From assembly GCA_028687755.1 (NCBI GenBank), contig JAQTZL010000012.1:1-64000 (forward strand): DNA of 64,000 bases. The letters are read 5' to 3'. The notes beneath the pieces were generated by a model. The model ran no database searches and was not told the DNA's origin. It saw nothing but the letters and a program-made list of their open reading frames with translations. Position numbers and translations under genes: made by a program. Shown piece by piece: positions 35,233-44,560 of this stretch. Positions within the stretch are counted from its first letter, which is position 1; every line of letters starts with the position of its first letter. The stretch is from Candidatus Nanopelagicales bacterium. GTDB lineage: Bacteria; Actinomycetota; Actinomycetes; S36-B12.

Positions 35233-35631
35233 CTATTCGTCGCCAAGGAGTTCCGACAAATCGTTTGGCACATCAGCCATGCATTCACGCAACGCCCAGC
35301 TCGGGATGATTTCTAGCGCAGCTTCATTGGTTGCCTGAAGCACCACTGGTGCCTTGATGCCATCTTCAAAGGCTTGCCACCAACGTCCAGCACACACGGC
35401 CCAACGATCCCCCGGCTGTAACCCAGCGAAGCCAAACTGCGGCATAGGTGTTGAAAGATCATTACCGATGGATTTTTGATGCTCAAGAAATTCGGCCGAG
35501 ACCACCGTGCATACGGTGTGCGAACCAATATCTTCCGGGCCTGTGTTGCAGTAGCCGTCACGATAAAACCCTGTGACCGGCTCGAGGCTGCACACTTCTA
35601 GTTCGTCTCCGAACACATTGCGCTGACTCAT
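35233..35631 (-). CDS. DUF2237 family protein
   Basis: A 132-residue protein of the DUF2237 family, found in many bacteria and some eukaryotes, function unknown. Family blocks are SLEPVTGFYRDGYCNTGPED near residue 15, DIGSHTVCTVVSAEFLEHQK, NDLSTPMPQFGFAGLQPGDRW and ARWWQAFEDGIKAPVVLQAT near 85. Several conserved cysteines (Cys14, 28, 41 and 81) could be redox active or bind metal, but this is unproven. It is predicted to be cytosolic and is probably monocistronic. Confidence 0.87.
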   Translation of the reverse strand: MSQRNVFGDELEVCSLEPVTGFYRDGYCNTGPEDIGSHTVCTVVSAEFLEHQKSIGNDLSTPMPQFGFAGLQPGDRWAVCAGRWWQAFEDGIKAPVVLQATNEAALEIIPSWALRECMADVPNDLSELLGDE

Positions 35632-35686
35632 GATGTGAGTCTATGAATAAAGAAGGCGTTCCACAGGCACGACACTGCTTGCTGTT

Positions 35687-37723
35687 TCAGCGCTGTAAGG
35701 CTTGAGTGAATATCGGTGCGAGTTCCTTGGCCGCACCAATCGAGATATGCCCGTCATCGCGGTAGAGATAAGTCGTTCCTAATTGGGTCGTGCATGAATC
35801 CTGTGGGCAGAAATGATCACGTAGGTCCACCACCGTTGCGCCCGTTTTTTCACCGACGGCATCAATTGCTTCGCGGGCAGCTTGCTGATTCTGGTCCGCG
35901 AAACTGCGCGGCATCTGACTTCCAAGATTTGCTCCACTTGCAATCTGCAGCACAGAGAATTGATGTGGGTCCGATGCATAAGGTTTTGCAAAGTACGGAA
36001 CATCTTGGATGAGCACTACTCGGTGGCCGCTTGCTTCAAGTTGCTCTACCGCAGAGGTCAACCCAGCCTGAAGGCTTGCACGCTTGGCAACAACGTCATT
36101 GGTGAGTGAATCTTTCGAGAGTCCCGCACTGAATACCTTGGAGTTCCAATACACACTGGAAGACGAGAGAATCACAGTTCCAGGTGGTTGTTGCTTGAGC
36201 CATGTCAAAGTTTTTTGCACAAACGCACGGCACCGGGATTTCGGTGCGGCAGTTGAATGTAAATACACGTCAAAAAATGGGCATGCATTCGCGGTAGCGA
36301 TCGTCAGTGGATCGTTCAGTTCTCTCGTTGCAGCGATTACTGCCTCACTCAAATGATCTGCGTGCGAATCACCAATGAGATACACAGGTGTTCCAACGCC
36401 ATTGGCATTCCACACACACTTCGTGGCTTTGCGGTCACTCGGTGCAATTGACTTGTTACAGCCTTCTGCGTTGCCGGCGTGCATTGGCTGAACTGTCGCT
36501 ATGAATTGCTGCACTCTCGTGTTCCAAAATCCGTTGTCAGCCGCCGTCCACAAACCCAGGGCCAAGACAATTGGGGGCACCATTGTGCAAGTGATGATGA
36601 CAGTCATCTTGCGCTTGGTGACATCACGAAGATTGCGAATCGGCTGCTCAAGCCATTGATACGACATTAATGAGGGAATGAGAGATGCGGCGGCGGCAAG
36701 CACCGCAATGCCTGGCGTGGTTGGCCAAAGTATCAATGCGAAAACAATGAACGGCCAGTGCCAGAGGTACAGGGAATAAGAAATATTGCCGACATGAACG
36801 AAAGGTGAGCGCCCAAGGAAACGACTCACGGCATTGGATTCTGCATAACCGGCAACAAGTAAACACATGGTGCTGACAACCGGAAGAAGCGTAAGTGGCC
36901 CTGGCCAGATTGTTTGGTCATTCACAAGGTAAAGCGAAAGCGCAAGCCCCGCGATGCCAAGTGCACCGAGAACGAAACCGATGCGTTTGGAAATTATTGG
37001 TTCGATTCTGAACGCGAAGAGAGCCAACACGGCACCGGCAGCAAACTCCCATGCACGACTTGTTGGTCCGTAGAAACCGCTCAGCCAACTTGGTAGCAAA
37101 GGAATGGTGTGGCCCGCAGCCTCAAGCATGGCAATTGCGAACGACACCACTCCGACAATTCCCACCAACACATAGGGCATAAACCGCGTCGCCCGATTGC
37201 GCGCCATCTTCCATCCAAGGAAAAGAACGAGCGGAAAAATCAAATAAAACTGCTCTTCAACGGAAAGTGACCAAGTATTCAAGAGTGGATTCGCTGCTGC
37301 GGGAGCGTCGAAATAGCCACCTGTGGTGTTGGCAATCACGATGTTGGCGCTCAATAGCAAGGCACCTATACCCGTTTGGGCTGCGACTTGCTGATCGCCC
37401 ATGGGCGAAGCGATGAATACAGACAACAGCACAACACCAATGACGAGCAGTGCAAGTGCTGGAGTTAAGCGACGAAATCTGCGTGCATAAAACGTCGAAA
37501 ACCGGATGGTTTGATTCTTTGCCCATTCCCGGCCAAGCATGGCCGTTATCACAAAACCAGAAATGACGAAGAACACATCAACGCCAAGAAAACCCCCCGG
37601 CATGGGAAGACCAGCATGAAAAGCCACGACGGTACCCACCGCAATCGCGCGCAGGCCCTGGATGTCATCGCGGCGATTTTGCTGGGATGAGCGTAAGGAT
37701 TCAGCTTGGCTGCTCTGTGCCAT
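35687..37723 (-). CDS. OafA/YrhL-type acyltransferase with C-terminal SGNH domain
   Basis: A 678-residue membrane O-acyltransferase. The N-terminal ~390 residues are the acyltransferase-3 core: GLRAIAVGTVVAFHAGLPMPG, GGFLGVDVFFVISGFVIT and SLSVEEQFYLIFPL, with about ten membrane segments. The C-terminal part is an SGNH esterase-like domain with the nucleophile Ser in VYLIGDSHADHL and the Asp-His pair in RDDGHISIGAAKEL. Such fusions O-acetylate peptidoglycan or surface polysaccharides outside the cell. ATG 37723 is chosen because GGAGGG precedes it. It opens the surface-glycan island and is divergent from the sulfatase. Confidence 0.88.
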   Translation of the reverse strand: MAQSSQAESLRSSQQNRRDDIQGLRAIAVGTVVAFHAGLPMPGGFLGVDVFFVISGFVITAMLGREWAKNQTIRFSTFYARRFRRLTPALALLVIGVVLLSVFIASPMGDQQVAAQTGIGALLLSANIVIANTTGGYFDAPAAANPLLNTWSLSVEEQFYLIFPLVLFLGWKMARNRATRFMPYVLVGIVGVVSFAIAMLEAAGHTIPLLPSWLSGFYGPTSRAWEFAAGAVLALFAFRIEPIISKRIGFVLGALGIAGLALSLYLVNDQTIWPGPLTLLPVVSTMCLLVAGYAESNAVSRFLGRSPFVHVGNISYSLYLWHWPFIVFALILWPTTPGIAVLAAAASLIPSLMSYQWLEQPIRNLRDVTKRKMTVIITCTMVPPIVLALGLWTAADNGFWNTRVQQFIATVQPMHAGNAEGCNKSIAPSDRKATKCVWNANGVGTPVYLIGDSHADHLSEAVIAATRELNDPLTIATANACPFFDVYLHSTAAPKSRCRAFVQKTLTWLKQQPPGTVILSSSSVYWNSKVFSAGLSKDSLTNDVVAKRASLQAGLTSAVEQLEASGHRVVLIQDVPYFAKPYASDPHQFSVLQIASGANLGSQMPRSFADQNQQAAREAIDAVGEKTGATVVDLRDHFCPQDSCTTQLGTTYLYRDDGHISIGAAKELAPIFTQALQR

Positions 37724-37896
37724 TGAACCCTCCAGAATTAGCTCACCGCGGTGGCGAATCGGAAGTCTATGGGGCCTCTTAGGCCACATGGACGAGAGCA
37801 ACACCACCCACGAGCGGTCCGCCGGTGCCGTAAACCTGCCGTATTCTTCATTACCTATCTGTAGGACAGTCCTTCACCTTCCCCTGGAGCGCAATC

Positions 37897-39582
37897 TTGA
37901 CCGAAGTACACGGCCGAAAGCGGATCGAACTCACGACTGCCACCTTGGTCACCATCGGCGTTGTCTTGGCTGTGTTTGCGTTGATCTTGATGGGCACGAC
38001 AAAGGCCGCACGTGCGGGTGAGGCCGGACCAGACGCCACTCCGACAATTGGTTCCAGCACCGATGCAACGTCAGCACCTGTGATTGCGCCAGCAGAGGGA
38101 TCGCTGTCTGACATCAAGAATGTCGTCATGATTTTGGCTGACGACTTGGACTGGCCGACATTTGATGAAGTGCCACGATTGGCTGCATTGAAGAAAGAAG
38201 GCACAACGCTTTCAAATTTCGTCGTAACCAATTCACTGTGCTGCCCATCTCGCACCTCCTTCATGCGTGCGCAATATGTCCATAACCACCGAGTCATCTC
38301 AAATATCCCGGCGACCGGCGGCGGTTGGGAAAAATTTCAAGCACGAGGTCTAGAAGATGACTGCCTACCAACGTGGTTACAAAAGTCTGACGTTGAGACA
38401 GCCCTGATAGGTAAGTACCTCAATGGCTTTCCGAATAACACCCCAACACCAACGTATATCCCGCCAGGCTACGACTACTTCGTAACCTCAACATCAAAGA
38501 ATCAGGCTTACCAAGGATTCGATTACACCTTGAACGAGAATGGCACACTCAAGGATTACGGGCATAAACCAGCGGACTATATGAATGCCGTGCTCGTCCG
38601 AAATGCCAAGAACTACCTGAAAACCGTGAAGGCCCCATTCTTTTTGGAATTCTCTTCATACAACCCGCATACCCCCGCACCCTTTGATGCTAAGTACGCA
38701 ACTGCGTATTCCACGGGAACGGTTCCACGAACACCTTCCTTCAACTCACCAGGCACCAATGAGGTGGGCTGGCTGGCCTCACATGATGTGCTGAATTCCA
38801 AGCGAGTCAATAATTTAGATCGGCTTTGGCAGAACCGACTTCGATCAACAGAATCAATTGCTGATACGTATGTGGCCCTGAAGGCTCAACTGGAGGCCAC
38901 GGGTCACGCTGATGACACGTTAATCATCGTTACTTCTGACAATGGCTACCACGCAGGAGTTCATCGACTGAAGACTGGGAAGCAAACAGCGTTCAAAGAA
39001 GACTCGGTTGTTCCTGCCATCTTTATTGGACCCGGCATTTCAAAGGGTGCCGTTATCTCTCAGGTCACATCAATGGTGGATCTAGGCCCAACGATCAGCT
39101 CAGTGTTTGGCGCTCGCACACCTTCATATGTTGATGGGCGTGACCTTTCGCCTCTTCTGCGCGGAGAAAAGGATGTCTCCTGGCGTACGGCAACCTTGAC
39201 TGAAAACCTCAGCCGCACGTTGCCCGGTGATCCCGATTACTCACCCGTAACTGCGCCACCATTTCATGCGCTACGAAGTGAGCACTGGCTCTATATTGAG
39301 TACCGCAACAACGATGTTGAGCTATACGACCTCAAGTCGGACCCATTCGAAATGCACAACGTGCAAGCATCGACAAATCCAGCGATCGTGGCTCAATTAC
39401 ATGCGCAGTTACAAGCAATGATTCATTGCAAAGCAGCGACCTGCCGCATTGCCGATGCGATGCCGAACGGGACATCAATCTTGCCATTTCCTCAGGTAAC
39501 CGGTGAACCAACGCCAACACCTTCGGTTTCCGCTACTGCGACACCAACGCCAACTACTTCTGCAACATCACTCGTTCAATAA
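37897..39582 (+). CDS. Exported type I sulfatase
   Basis: A 561-residue sulfatase with a single N-terminal membrane segment (about 14-32) that serves as signal anchor. The formylglycine site is C115-C-P-S-R (NSLCCPSRTSF), so Cys115 would be oxidised by a formylglycine-generating enzyme. Metal ligands appear as ADDLDW (82-87) and SDNGYHAG with RLKTGKQ. The tail is a short Thr/Pro/Ser-rich stretch (TPTPSVSATATPTPTTS). The start is TTG 37897 with GGAG about 8 nt upstream. Substrate is unknown; a sulfated glycan is plausible because a sulfotransferase lies 2.3 kb away. Its end overlaps the next gene by 29 nt. Confidence 0.87.
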   Translation: MTEVHGRKRIELTTATLVTIGVVLAVFALILMGTTKAARAGEAGPDATPTIGSSTDATSAPVIAPAEGSLSDIKNVVMILADDLDWPTFDEVPRLAALKKEGTTLSNFVVTNSLCCPSRTSFMRAQYVHNHRVISNIPATGGGWEKFQARGLEDDCLPTWLQKSDVETALIGKYLNGFPNNTPTPTYIPPGYDYFVTSTSKNQAYQGFDYTLNENGTLKDYGHKPADYMNAVLVRNAKNYLKTVKAPFFLEFSSYNPHTPAPFDAKYATAYSTGTVPRTPSFNSPGTNEVGWLASHDVLNSKRVNNLDRLWQNRLRSTESIADTYVALKAQLEATGHADDTLIIVTSDNGYHAGVHRLKTGKQTAFKEDSVVPAIFIGPGISKGAVISQVTSMVDLGPTISSVFGARTPSYVDGRDLSPLLRGEKDVSWRTATLTENLSRTLPGDPDYSPVTAPPFHALRSEHWLYIEYRNNDVELYDLKSDPFEMHNVQASTNPAIVAQLHAQLQAMIHCKAATCRIADAMPNGTSILPFPQVTGEPTPTPSVSATATPTPTTSATSLVQ

Positions 39583-41797
39583 CTTGTTGCGCTGCAGTTC
39601 CCTGATCAAACTCACAAAAACGAGCACGAAACGCTCGTAGTCGTTCATTGCTTTCAGAAGAACTAAAGGTTTCATCCTTGAAAATCGCATTGATCTGGGC
39701 TTGATTCGTTGCAACAGCGCCAGGAGGAGTGGCCAGGAGATCAAAGTATGTTCCTCGCGCATCACCGTACGCTTCCCAATCATCAGCAAAGATCACGATT
39801 GGTCGATTAAGCACCGCGTAGTCGAACATCACAGACGAATAGTCAGTGATAAGTACATCAGCAGCCAGGTAGCAATCAGTGATCGATGGGAACGCTGACC
39901 CATCGATAACTCGACCTGTGCTGACGAGTTCTTTTACTTTGGGGCCCAAATTCGTGGTGTGGTGCGCGCGCAAGATAAAAACATAAGAGTCATCAACATT
40001 GTCGATGAGTTCTTCGAAGTTAATACGAAGGGAACTGTCGCCCTCGACATCTCGGTACGTAGGCGCATAGAGAACGACTTTCTGACTCGACTGAACTCCG
40101 ATCCGATTTCGCGCAGTGGCAATCTCATCCGGACCAGCATTCACAAGCACGTCATTGCGCGGATAACCCACTTCAAGCCAGGTGTACTGACATGGGTAGG
40201 CATGGCCCCACATTTCGGTTGAGTATGCGTTGGAACTGATCGCGTAATCCCAATTATCGCTTCTGCGTAACAGGTCAGCAAACTCTTGGCGACTGCGCGA
40301 AGGATCAAGGGCTACTACTTGGTCACCCTTGCGAGGAGCTACCCGCTTTGGATCGATTGCCGAACTTGCCACTGCGTTGTTCATGACATCCAAACCGCAG
40401 TACTTCAATGGCGTGCCGTGCATTGTCTGTATGACTATTTGACCTGGCCGTTTCTTAAATGCACCGGGGAAATTCACATTGTTCACAAAGAATTTCGCAC
40501 GAGCAAAGACAGCCCACTGCCTCAAAGTATTCGGCGCTACATGCTTCACGCCTGTCGGCAACTTTCCGACCTTGTCTTTCTCAATCACCCACACAGCAGT
40601 GAGATTCGGTGCATGCAGAGGCATCGCTTCATAAATTGCACGCGGATTACAACCATAACCAGTTCCCCAATATTCAGAGAACACCACAACATTTTTTTTG
40701 ATGGGCAACATGCGGAAGAAGCCGTACCAAAGGCGCCCAACTGCACGGACTTTGCGCACAGTACGGCGAACTGGCCAGTAGATCTTGCCTAAGAAGCGAC
40801 GGGTAGGTACGCGGCGCTCATCTACCCAGCTATACAACTTGAATGTCGTGTACGAGTTATTGCGAAAGAGTTTTCCTCGAATGTTGCTCGGAAGATTTTT
40901 ACCGTGCTCATCGGAATTTTTTGGATAGTGCTTTCTGGATGATTCCGAGGCAGCCGCAAAGAAACGTTTCCGTTCTGACTTTGCAATCCGACCACGGTGA
41001 CGAATGATGGTGACGTAGTGATTCACCATGATGTCGTACAAATGTTTACGCATTCCATCACTTACGTCTGCGCGGTCTGCTTCAACAAACACGCGGTCGT
41101 ACTGCGCAAATACATCAAAATGCCGAGGACTAGGCGTCCCAAGAATGTTGCCGCCTGAGCGTCGCTGGCGATAAAGCAGCACCACGCGATTTAACGAAAC
41201 AGCACGCTGCGCATTGAGGAGTACTGCGTACGTGTAAGAAATGTCTTCATAGAGACCTGCTGGAAATTGCACACCAAGTGCCTGCAAGAAATCTCTGCGA
41301 TAAGCCTTGTTGCAAGCAATTGGAAGCAGATTGAATAAGCGTCGATGATCCTGAGGCCTAAATGATCCAACTGAAAGATTCGCTAGGAGTTCGGCGCCCC
41401 AGCTCACGGCTTCCTTGCCGTCCCACCACACGCGTGAGTAGTTGTAGATCAAAATTTCTGGGAGCTGATTTCGTTGAAGTTTTTCCGAAATCGCCTTGAG
41501 TGAACCTGGGGCAAATGTGTCATCCCCGTCAAGGAACAAGATGTAGTCACCGTGAGCGGCTTCCACGCCTGTGTTACGCGCCTGACCAAGACCAACGTTC
41601 TTGTCCAAGTGAAGAACACGCACCCGTGAATCCGCGCGCGCAAGGTCATCTGCAATCTGACCACTGTGGTCTGGCGTGCAGTCATCAACGATGACGACCT
41701 CAAAATCTTCGAAGTCCTGCTCAAGCACAGATTCCACTGCAGCGCGCAGGTATGACTGCACGTTGTAGACCGGAACGATGATGGAGAAGAACGCCAT
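39554..41797 (-). CDS. Family 2 glycosyltransferase fused to a CDP-glycerol glycerophosphotransferase (TagF-like)
   Basis: A 747-residue two-domain enzyme. The N-terminal ~280 residues form a GT2/GT-A fold (FFSIIVPVYNVQSYLRAAV, VIVDDCTPDHSG, DYILFLDGDDTF, with the DxD-type metal site). From about 360 on, the protein matches TagF-type glycerophosphotransferases, with TMHGTPLKYCGLD, VLYAPTYRDVEGD, ADVLITDYSSVMFDYAVLNRP. Such enzymes build teichoic-acid-like glycerol- or ribitol-phosphate chains. ATG 41797 is chosen as start because the GT2 domain begins there; GTG 41836 is the alternative. It converges with the sulfatase. Confidence 0.88.
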   Translation of the reverse strand: MAFFSIIVPVYNVQSYLRAAVESVLEQDFEDFEVVIVDDCTPDHSGQIADDLARADSRVRVLHLDKNVGLGQARNTGVEAAHGDYILFLDGDDTFAPGSLKAISEKLQRNQLPEILIYNYSRVWWDGKEAVSWGAELLANLSVGSFRPQDHRRLFNLLPIACNKAYRRDFLQALGVQFPAGLYEDISYTYAVLLNAQRAVSLNRVVLLYRQRRSGGNILGTPSPRHFDVFAQYDRVFVEADRADVSDGMRKHLYDIMVNHYVTIIRHRGRIAKSERKRFFAAASESSRKHYPKNSDEHGKNLPSNIRGKLFRNNSYTTFKLYSWVDERRVPTRRFLGKIYWPVRRTVRKVRAVGRLWYGFFRMLPIKKNVVVFSEYWGTGYGCNPRAIYEAMPLHAPNLTAVWVIEKDKVGKLPTGVKHVAPNTLRQWAVFARAKFFVNNVNFPGAFKKRPGQIVIQTMHGTPLKYCGLDVMNNAVASSAIDPKRVAPRKGDQVVALDPSRSRQEFADLLRRSDNWDYAISSNAYSTEMWGHAYPCQYTWLEVGYPRNDVLVNAGPDEIATARNRIGVQSSQKVVLYAPTYRDVEGDSSLRINFEELIDNVDDSYVFILRAHHTTNLGPKVKELVSTGRVIDGSAFPSITDCYLAADVLITDYSSVMFDYAVLNRPIVIFADDWEAYGDARGTYFDLLATPPGAVATNQAQINAIFKDETFSSSESNERLRAFRARFCEFDQGTAAQQVIERVMLQK

Positions 41798-41885
41798 AGG
41801 TGATGAGAATAGGCGGTGTCTTTGCGACTCTCCCACGCACGAAACTTTGGGGAGGAAAAAAGCCGCGCTGTAGTAGGGTCAACAG

Positions 41886-42782
41886 GTGAATTCAGGCGGC
41901 TCAGATTGCTTAAATCCCGTTCTCGTTGGTGGTACCGGCCGTAGCGGCTCAACCATCACAGGTCAGCTCCTTGGGCAGCATCCCGATCTCTTTTTGACGG
42001 ATCCCCCTGAGATCCGTTTTCTGGCCAATGACCACGGCGTTGCCGAGGCGCTCACCATGACGCGTGGTGGCTGGATGTCCCGCCGAAAAGCTAATTCTGA
42101 GGCCAAATTCTGCCTAGAACGCACGAAAACGCTTTGGTTCTGGCGAGCGGCCAAGATTGGTCTGCATACCTCCATTTCTATTGAAGAAGTCGATGCACTG
42201 GGCAAGTCCTACCTCGATGATTTTGGGCGCGATCCGGTAGCAGCTTCACGGACTTTCACTTACGCGATCATGCGCAAGGTGGCAGCCAAGGCAGAAGGCC
42301 GCCGCTGGGTGGACACCACTCCCGCAAATTCGCGAATCTCAGAGCAAATCGAACCCATCTATCCCGATTCACAGGTCATTTCAATGATCCGCGACGGTCG
42401 AGATGTTGCTGCATCCTTCGTTGCACAAACCTTTGGCCCAAACGAAATCTTTGCTTCACTTCGTCAGTGGGAAAAACGTTCATTGCTGATCCATCAGGCG
42501 ACCTTGGCCAGTCGACCAGGTCGCTGCATCATCGTTGACATGCTTGACCTTGTTGATCGAGATCGCGATAACACTCTGCAACTCATCTGTGACTTCATTG
42601 ATGTTCCTGTTGACCCAGGCATGAAGGCCTGGTTTAACGAGACAGTTAATGCCCAGAATGCGAATGTGGGCCGCTGGCGTACACAGTTTGATGCAGAAAC
42701 CACGAAGGAAATCGACCGGGTCTACGGGGAAATGGTTGAACGTCTTCGGGCTCAAGGCGTTCAGATTCCGCTTGAGTCATAG
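41886..42782 (+). CDS. Sulfotransferase family protein
   Basis: A 298-residue PAPS-dependent sulfotransferase fold. The 5'-phosphosulfate loop is VLVGGTGRSGSTITGQLLGQ near residue 13, and the 3'-phosphate-binding segment is SQVISMIRDGRDVAASFVA near 160, with a serine as in known enzymes. No signal peptide, so it acts in the cytoplasm on a nucleotide- or lipid-linked acceptor. The target is unknown; neighbouring export and glycan genes point to a surface polymer. It starts at GTG 41886 and is 12 nt upstream of the ABC permease, so it is in the export operon. Confidence 0.82.
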   Translation: MNSGGSDCLNPVLVGGTGRSGSTITGQLLGQHPDLFLTDPPEIRFLANDHGVAEALTMTRGGWMSRRKANSEAKFCLERTKTLWFWRAAKIGLHTSISIEEVDALGKSYLDDFGRDPVAASRTFTYAIMRKVAAKAEGRRWVDTTPANSRISEQIEPIYPDSQVISMIRDGRDVAASFVAQTFGPNEIFASLRQWEKRSLLIHQATLASRPGRCIIVDMLDLVDRDRDNTLQLICDFIDVPVDPGMKAWFNETVNAQNANVGRWRTQFDAETTKEIDRVYGEMVERLRAQGVQIPLES

Positions 42783-42794
42783 ACTGCCTAGGTC

Positions 42795-43709
42795 ATGAGC
42801 TCTCCAACTCCCGCGGAAACGCGCCCGGTTCAGGTTTTCCTGCCACACCGCGCAGGTTTGCCTCGCTTGGCGCCATATTTCAAGAACCTTTGGAATCGTC
42901 GCCACTTTGCAGTTGAGTTGTCACGGGCCTCGATGCGTTCGGCCCACACCAATACCTTTTTTGGACAGTTCTGGTTAGTTATCGGTCCCGCACTTAACGC
43001 CGGCGTGTATTTCCTACTTGTCAGTGTGATTCGTGGCGGCAATGCCGGCCCGAATTTCTTTATGCACTTACTCGCTGGCCTTTTTGCCTTTAACTTCATT
43101 CAGGCAGTGATGTCTAACGGCGCTACCTCGGTAACCAAGGGTGGCAATTTGGTGTTGAACACTGCTTTCCCACTCCTGCTGCTTCCCTTTTCGGCATTGC
43201 GAACCGCATTCTTCAGGTTTGTCCCGTCACTCATCATTTTGCTTGCCTTCTTCATTTACTTTGACTACTTCGGCACGCACTCACAAGCATGCGATGCCGT
43301 AACCGGAGTTTGCGAAGAACTCAACACGATTCATTTCACGCCAATTATGTTCATGGCGATTCCAGCGTTGTTGCTGATCTTCATTTTCGCAGCCGGCCTA
43401 TCTGCACTGATGGCATCCGTGCAGATTTATTTCCGCGACACCACACAGCTGCTCCCATACGCAACTCGCATCTGGTTGTACCTGTCTCCCGTGCTCTACT
43501 ACGCAGACCAGATGAAGCCTTGGATGCTGAAACTGGAAATTTTGAATCCGCTGTACCCACTGCTCGGTATTTGGAGTCAGACGTTGGTGGAAGGCACTAT
43601 TCCGCCGTTGTCTTGGTGGCTGGGATCTGCAGCTTGGGCATTCGCGTCATTGTTCATCGGCGTATTCTTCTTTATGTCGCGAGAACGTGAATTTGCGGTG
43701 CGGATTTAA
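42795..43709 (+). CDS. ABC-2 type permease for polysaccharide/teichoic acid export (Wzm/TagG type)
   Basis: A 304-residue membrane protein with six helices and the ABC2_membrane pattern. The N-terminal FFGQFWLVIGPALNAGVYFLL and the central AGLFAFNFIQAVMSNGATSV are typical of Wzm/TagG/RfbA proteins that carry undecaprenyl-linked glycans across the membrane. It lies 12 nt after the sulfotransferase gene and 24 nt before the ATPase gene, forming a three-gene transcription unit. Confidence 0.9.
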   Translation: MSSPTPAETRPVQVFLPHRAGLPRLAPYFKNLWNRRHFAVELSRASMRSAHTNTFFGQFWLVIGPALNAGVYFLLVSVIRGGNAGPNFFMHLLAGLFAFNFIQAVMSNGATSVTKGGNLVLNTAFPLLLLPFSALRTAFFRFVPSLIILLAFFIYFDYFGTHSQACDAVTGVCEELNTIHFTPIMFMAIPALLLIFIFAAGLSALMASVQIYFRDTTQLLPYATRIWLYLSPVLYYADQMKPWMLKLEILNPLYPLLGIWSQTLVEGTIPPLSWWLGSAAWAFASLFIGVFFFMSREREFAVRI

Positions 43710-43733
43710 TGAGAACTTGGAAAGGAGGCAACG

Positions 43734-44558
43734 ATGATTGATGAAGAAACTGGCGCAACTATTCCTGTTGCTCCTGACCGGTCGATCTCTGATGAAATCG
43801 CGATTTCAGTTCGAGAACTCGATGTCACGTATCGAACTACCTTCGAGAAGAAGCCAACGCTCAAGCAGGCAATCGTGCGCCTTGGCCGAGGAAAGCGCTC
43901 CGTCAAAACAGTTGAAGCACTCAAAAACGTGTCCTTTGATGTGAACCGAGGCTCAGTACTTGGAATCGTCGGTCATAACGGTGCGGGAAAAAGTACCCTC
44001 ATGCGAGCAATCGCGGGCATCGTGCCGCCAACCCAAGGCCGCATTGAAGTGGTTGGTCGCACCAGCACTCTGCTTTCCCTCGGCGTTGGCTTTAATCGGG
44101 CACTCACCGGTCGTGAGAATGTAATTCTCGGTGGTCTTGCCGCAGGGCTTACCAAAGACGAACTTGAAGATCGATACGAGCGCATCGCAGAATTTGCCGG
44201 CTTGGGTGACTTCATTGATATGCCAATGAACACCTACTCATCAGGCATGGGTGCTCGTCTTGCATTTAGCGTTGCGGTGCACCTTGATCCAGATATTCTC
44301 TTGATTGACGAAGCACTATCAACGGGAGATGCGGTCTTCAAAGAAAAAGCCACGGCACGCATGCAGGAGCTCGTTGATAACTCAAGCACGATGTTACTGA
44401 TCTCGCACGCGCTGCGAACAATCATCAATATGAGCACTGAATGTATCTGGCTGGATCATGGAAAATTGATGATGCGCGGCAATCCTGAAGAAGTAGTCGA
44501 TGCCTACACAGATTTTGTGCATGTCAAGAAGACCAGTGCAACCATGAATGACATGTAA
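43734..44558 (+). CDS. ABC transporter ATP-binding protein for glycan export (Wzt/TagH type)
   Basis: A 274-residue ATPase partner of the preceding permease. It has Walker A GHNGAGKSTLMRAI near residue 82, the family-specific loop TPTQGRIEV and LLSLGVGFNRALTGRENV, signature TYSSGMGARLAFS, Walker B ILLIDEALSTGD and switch SHAL. These are hallmarks of Wzt/TagH exporters. The C-terminal glycan-recognition domain found in E. coli O9a Wzt is absent, so substrate selection would rest with the permease. A strong AAGGAGG lies 6 nt before the ATG. Confidence 0.92.
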   Translation: MIDEETGATIPVAPDRSISDEIAISVRELDVTYRTTFEKKPTLKQAIVRLGRGKRSVKTVEALKNVSFDVNRGSVLGIVGHNGAGKSTLMRAIAGIVPPTQGRIEVVGRTSTLLSLGVGFNRALTGRENVILGGLAAGLTKDELEDRYERIAEFAGLGDFIDMPMNTYSSGMGARLAFSVAVHLDPDILLIDEALSTGDAVFKEKATARMQELVDNSSTMLLISHALRTIINMSTECIWLDHGKLMMRGNPEEVVDAYTDFVHVKKTSATMNDM

Positions 44559-44560
44559 CG

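Noticed and set aside
35094-35288. Minus-strand frame overlapping tRNA-Gly and the repeat
   Set aside because: It crosses a tRNA gene, the direct repeat and the end of the DUF2237 gene; the codons come from repeat sequence.
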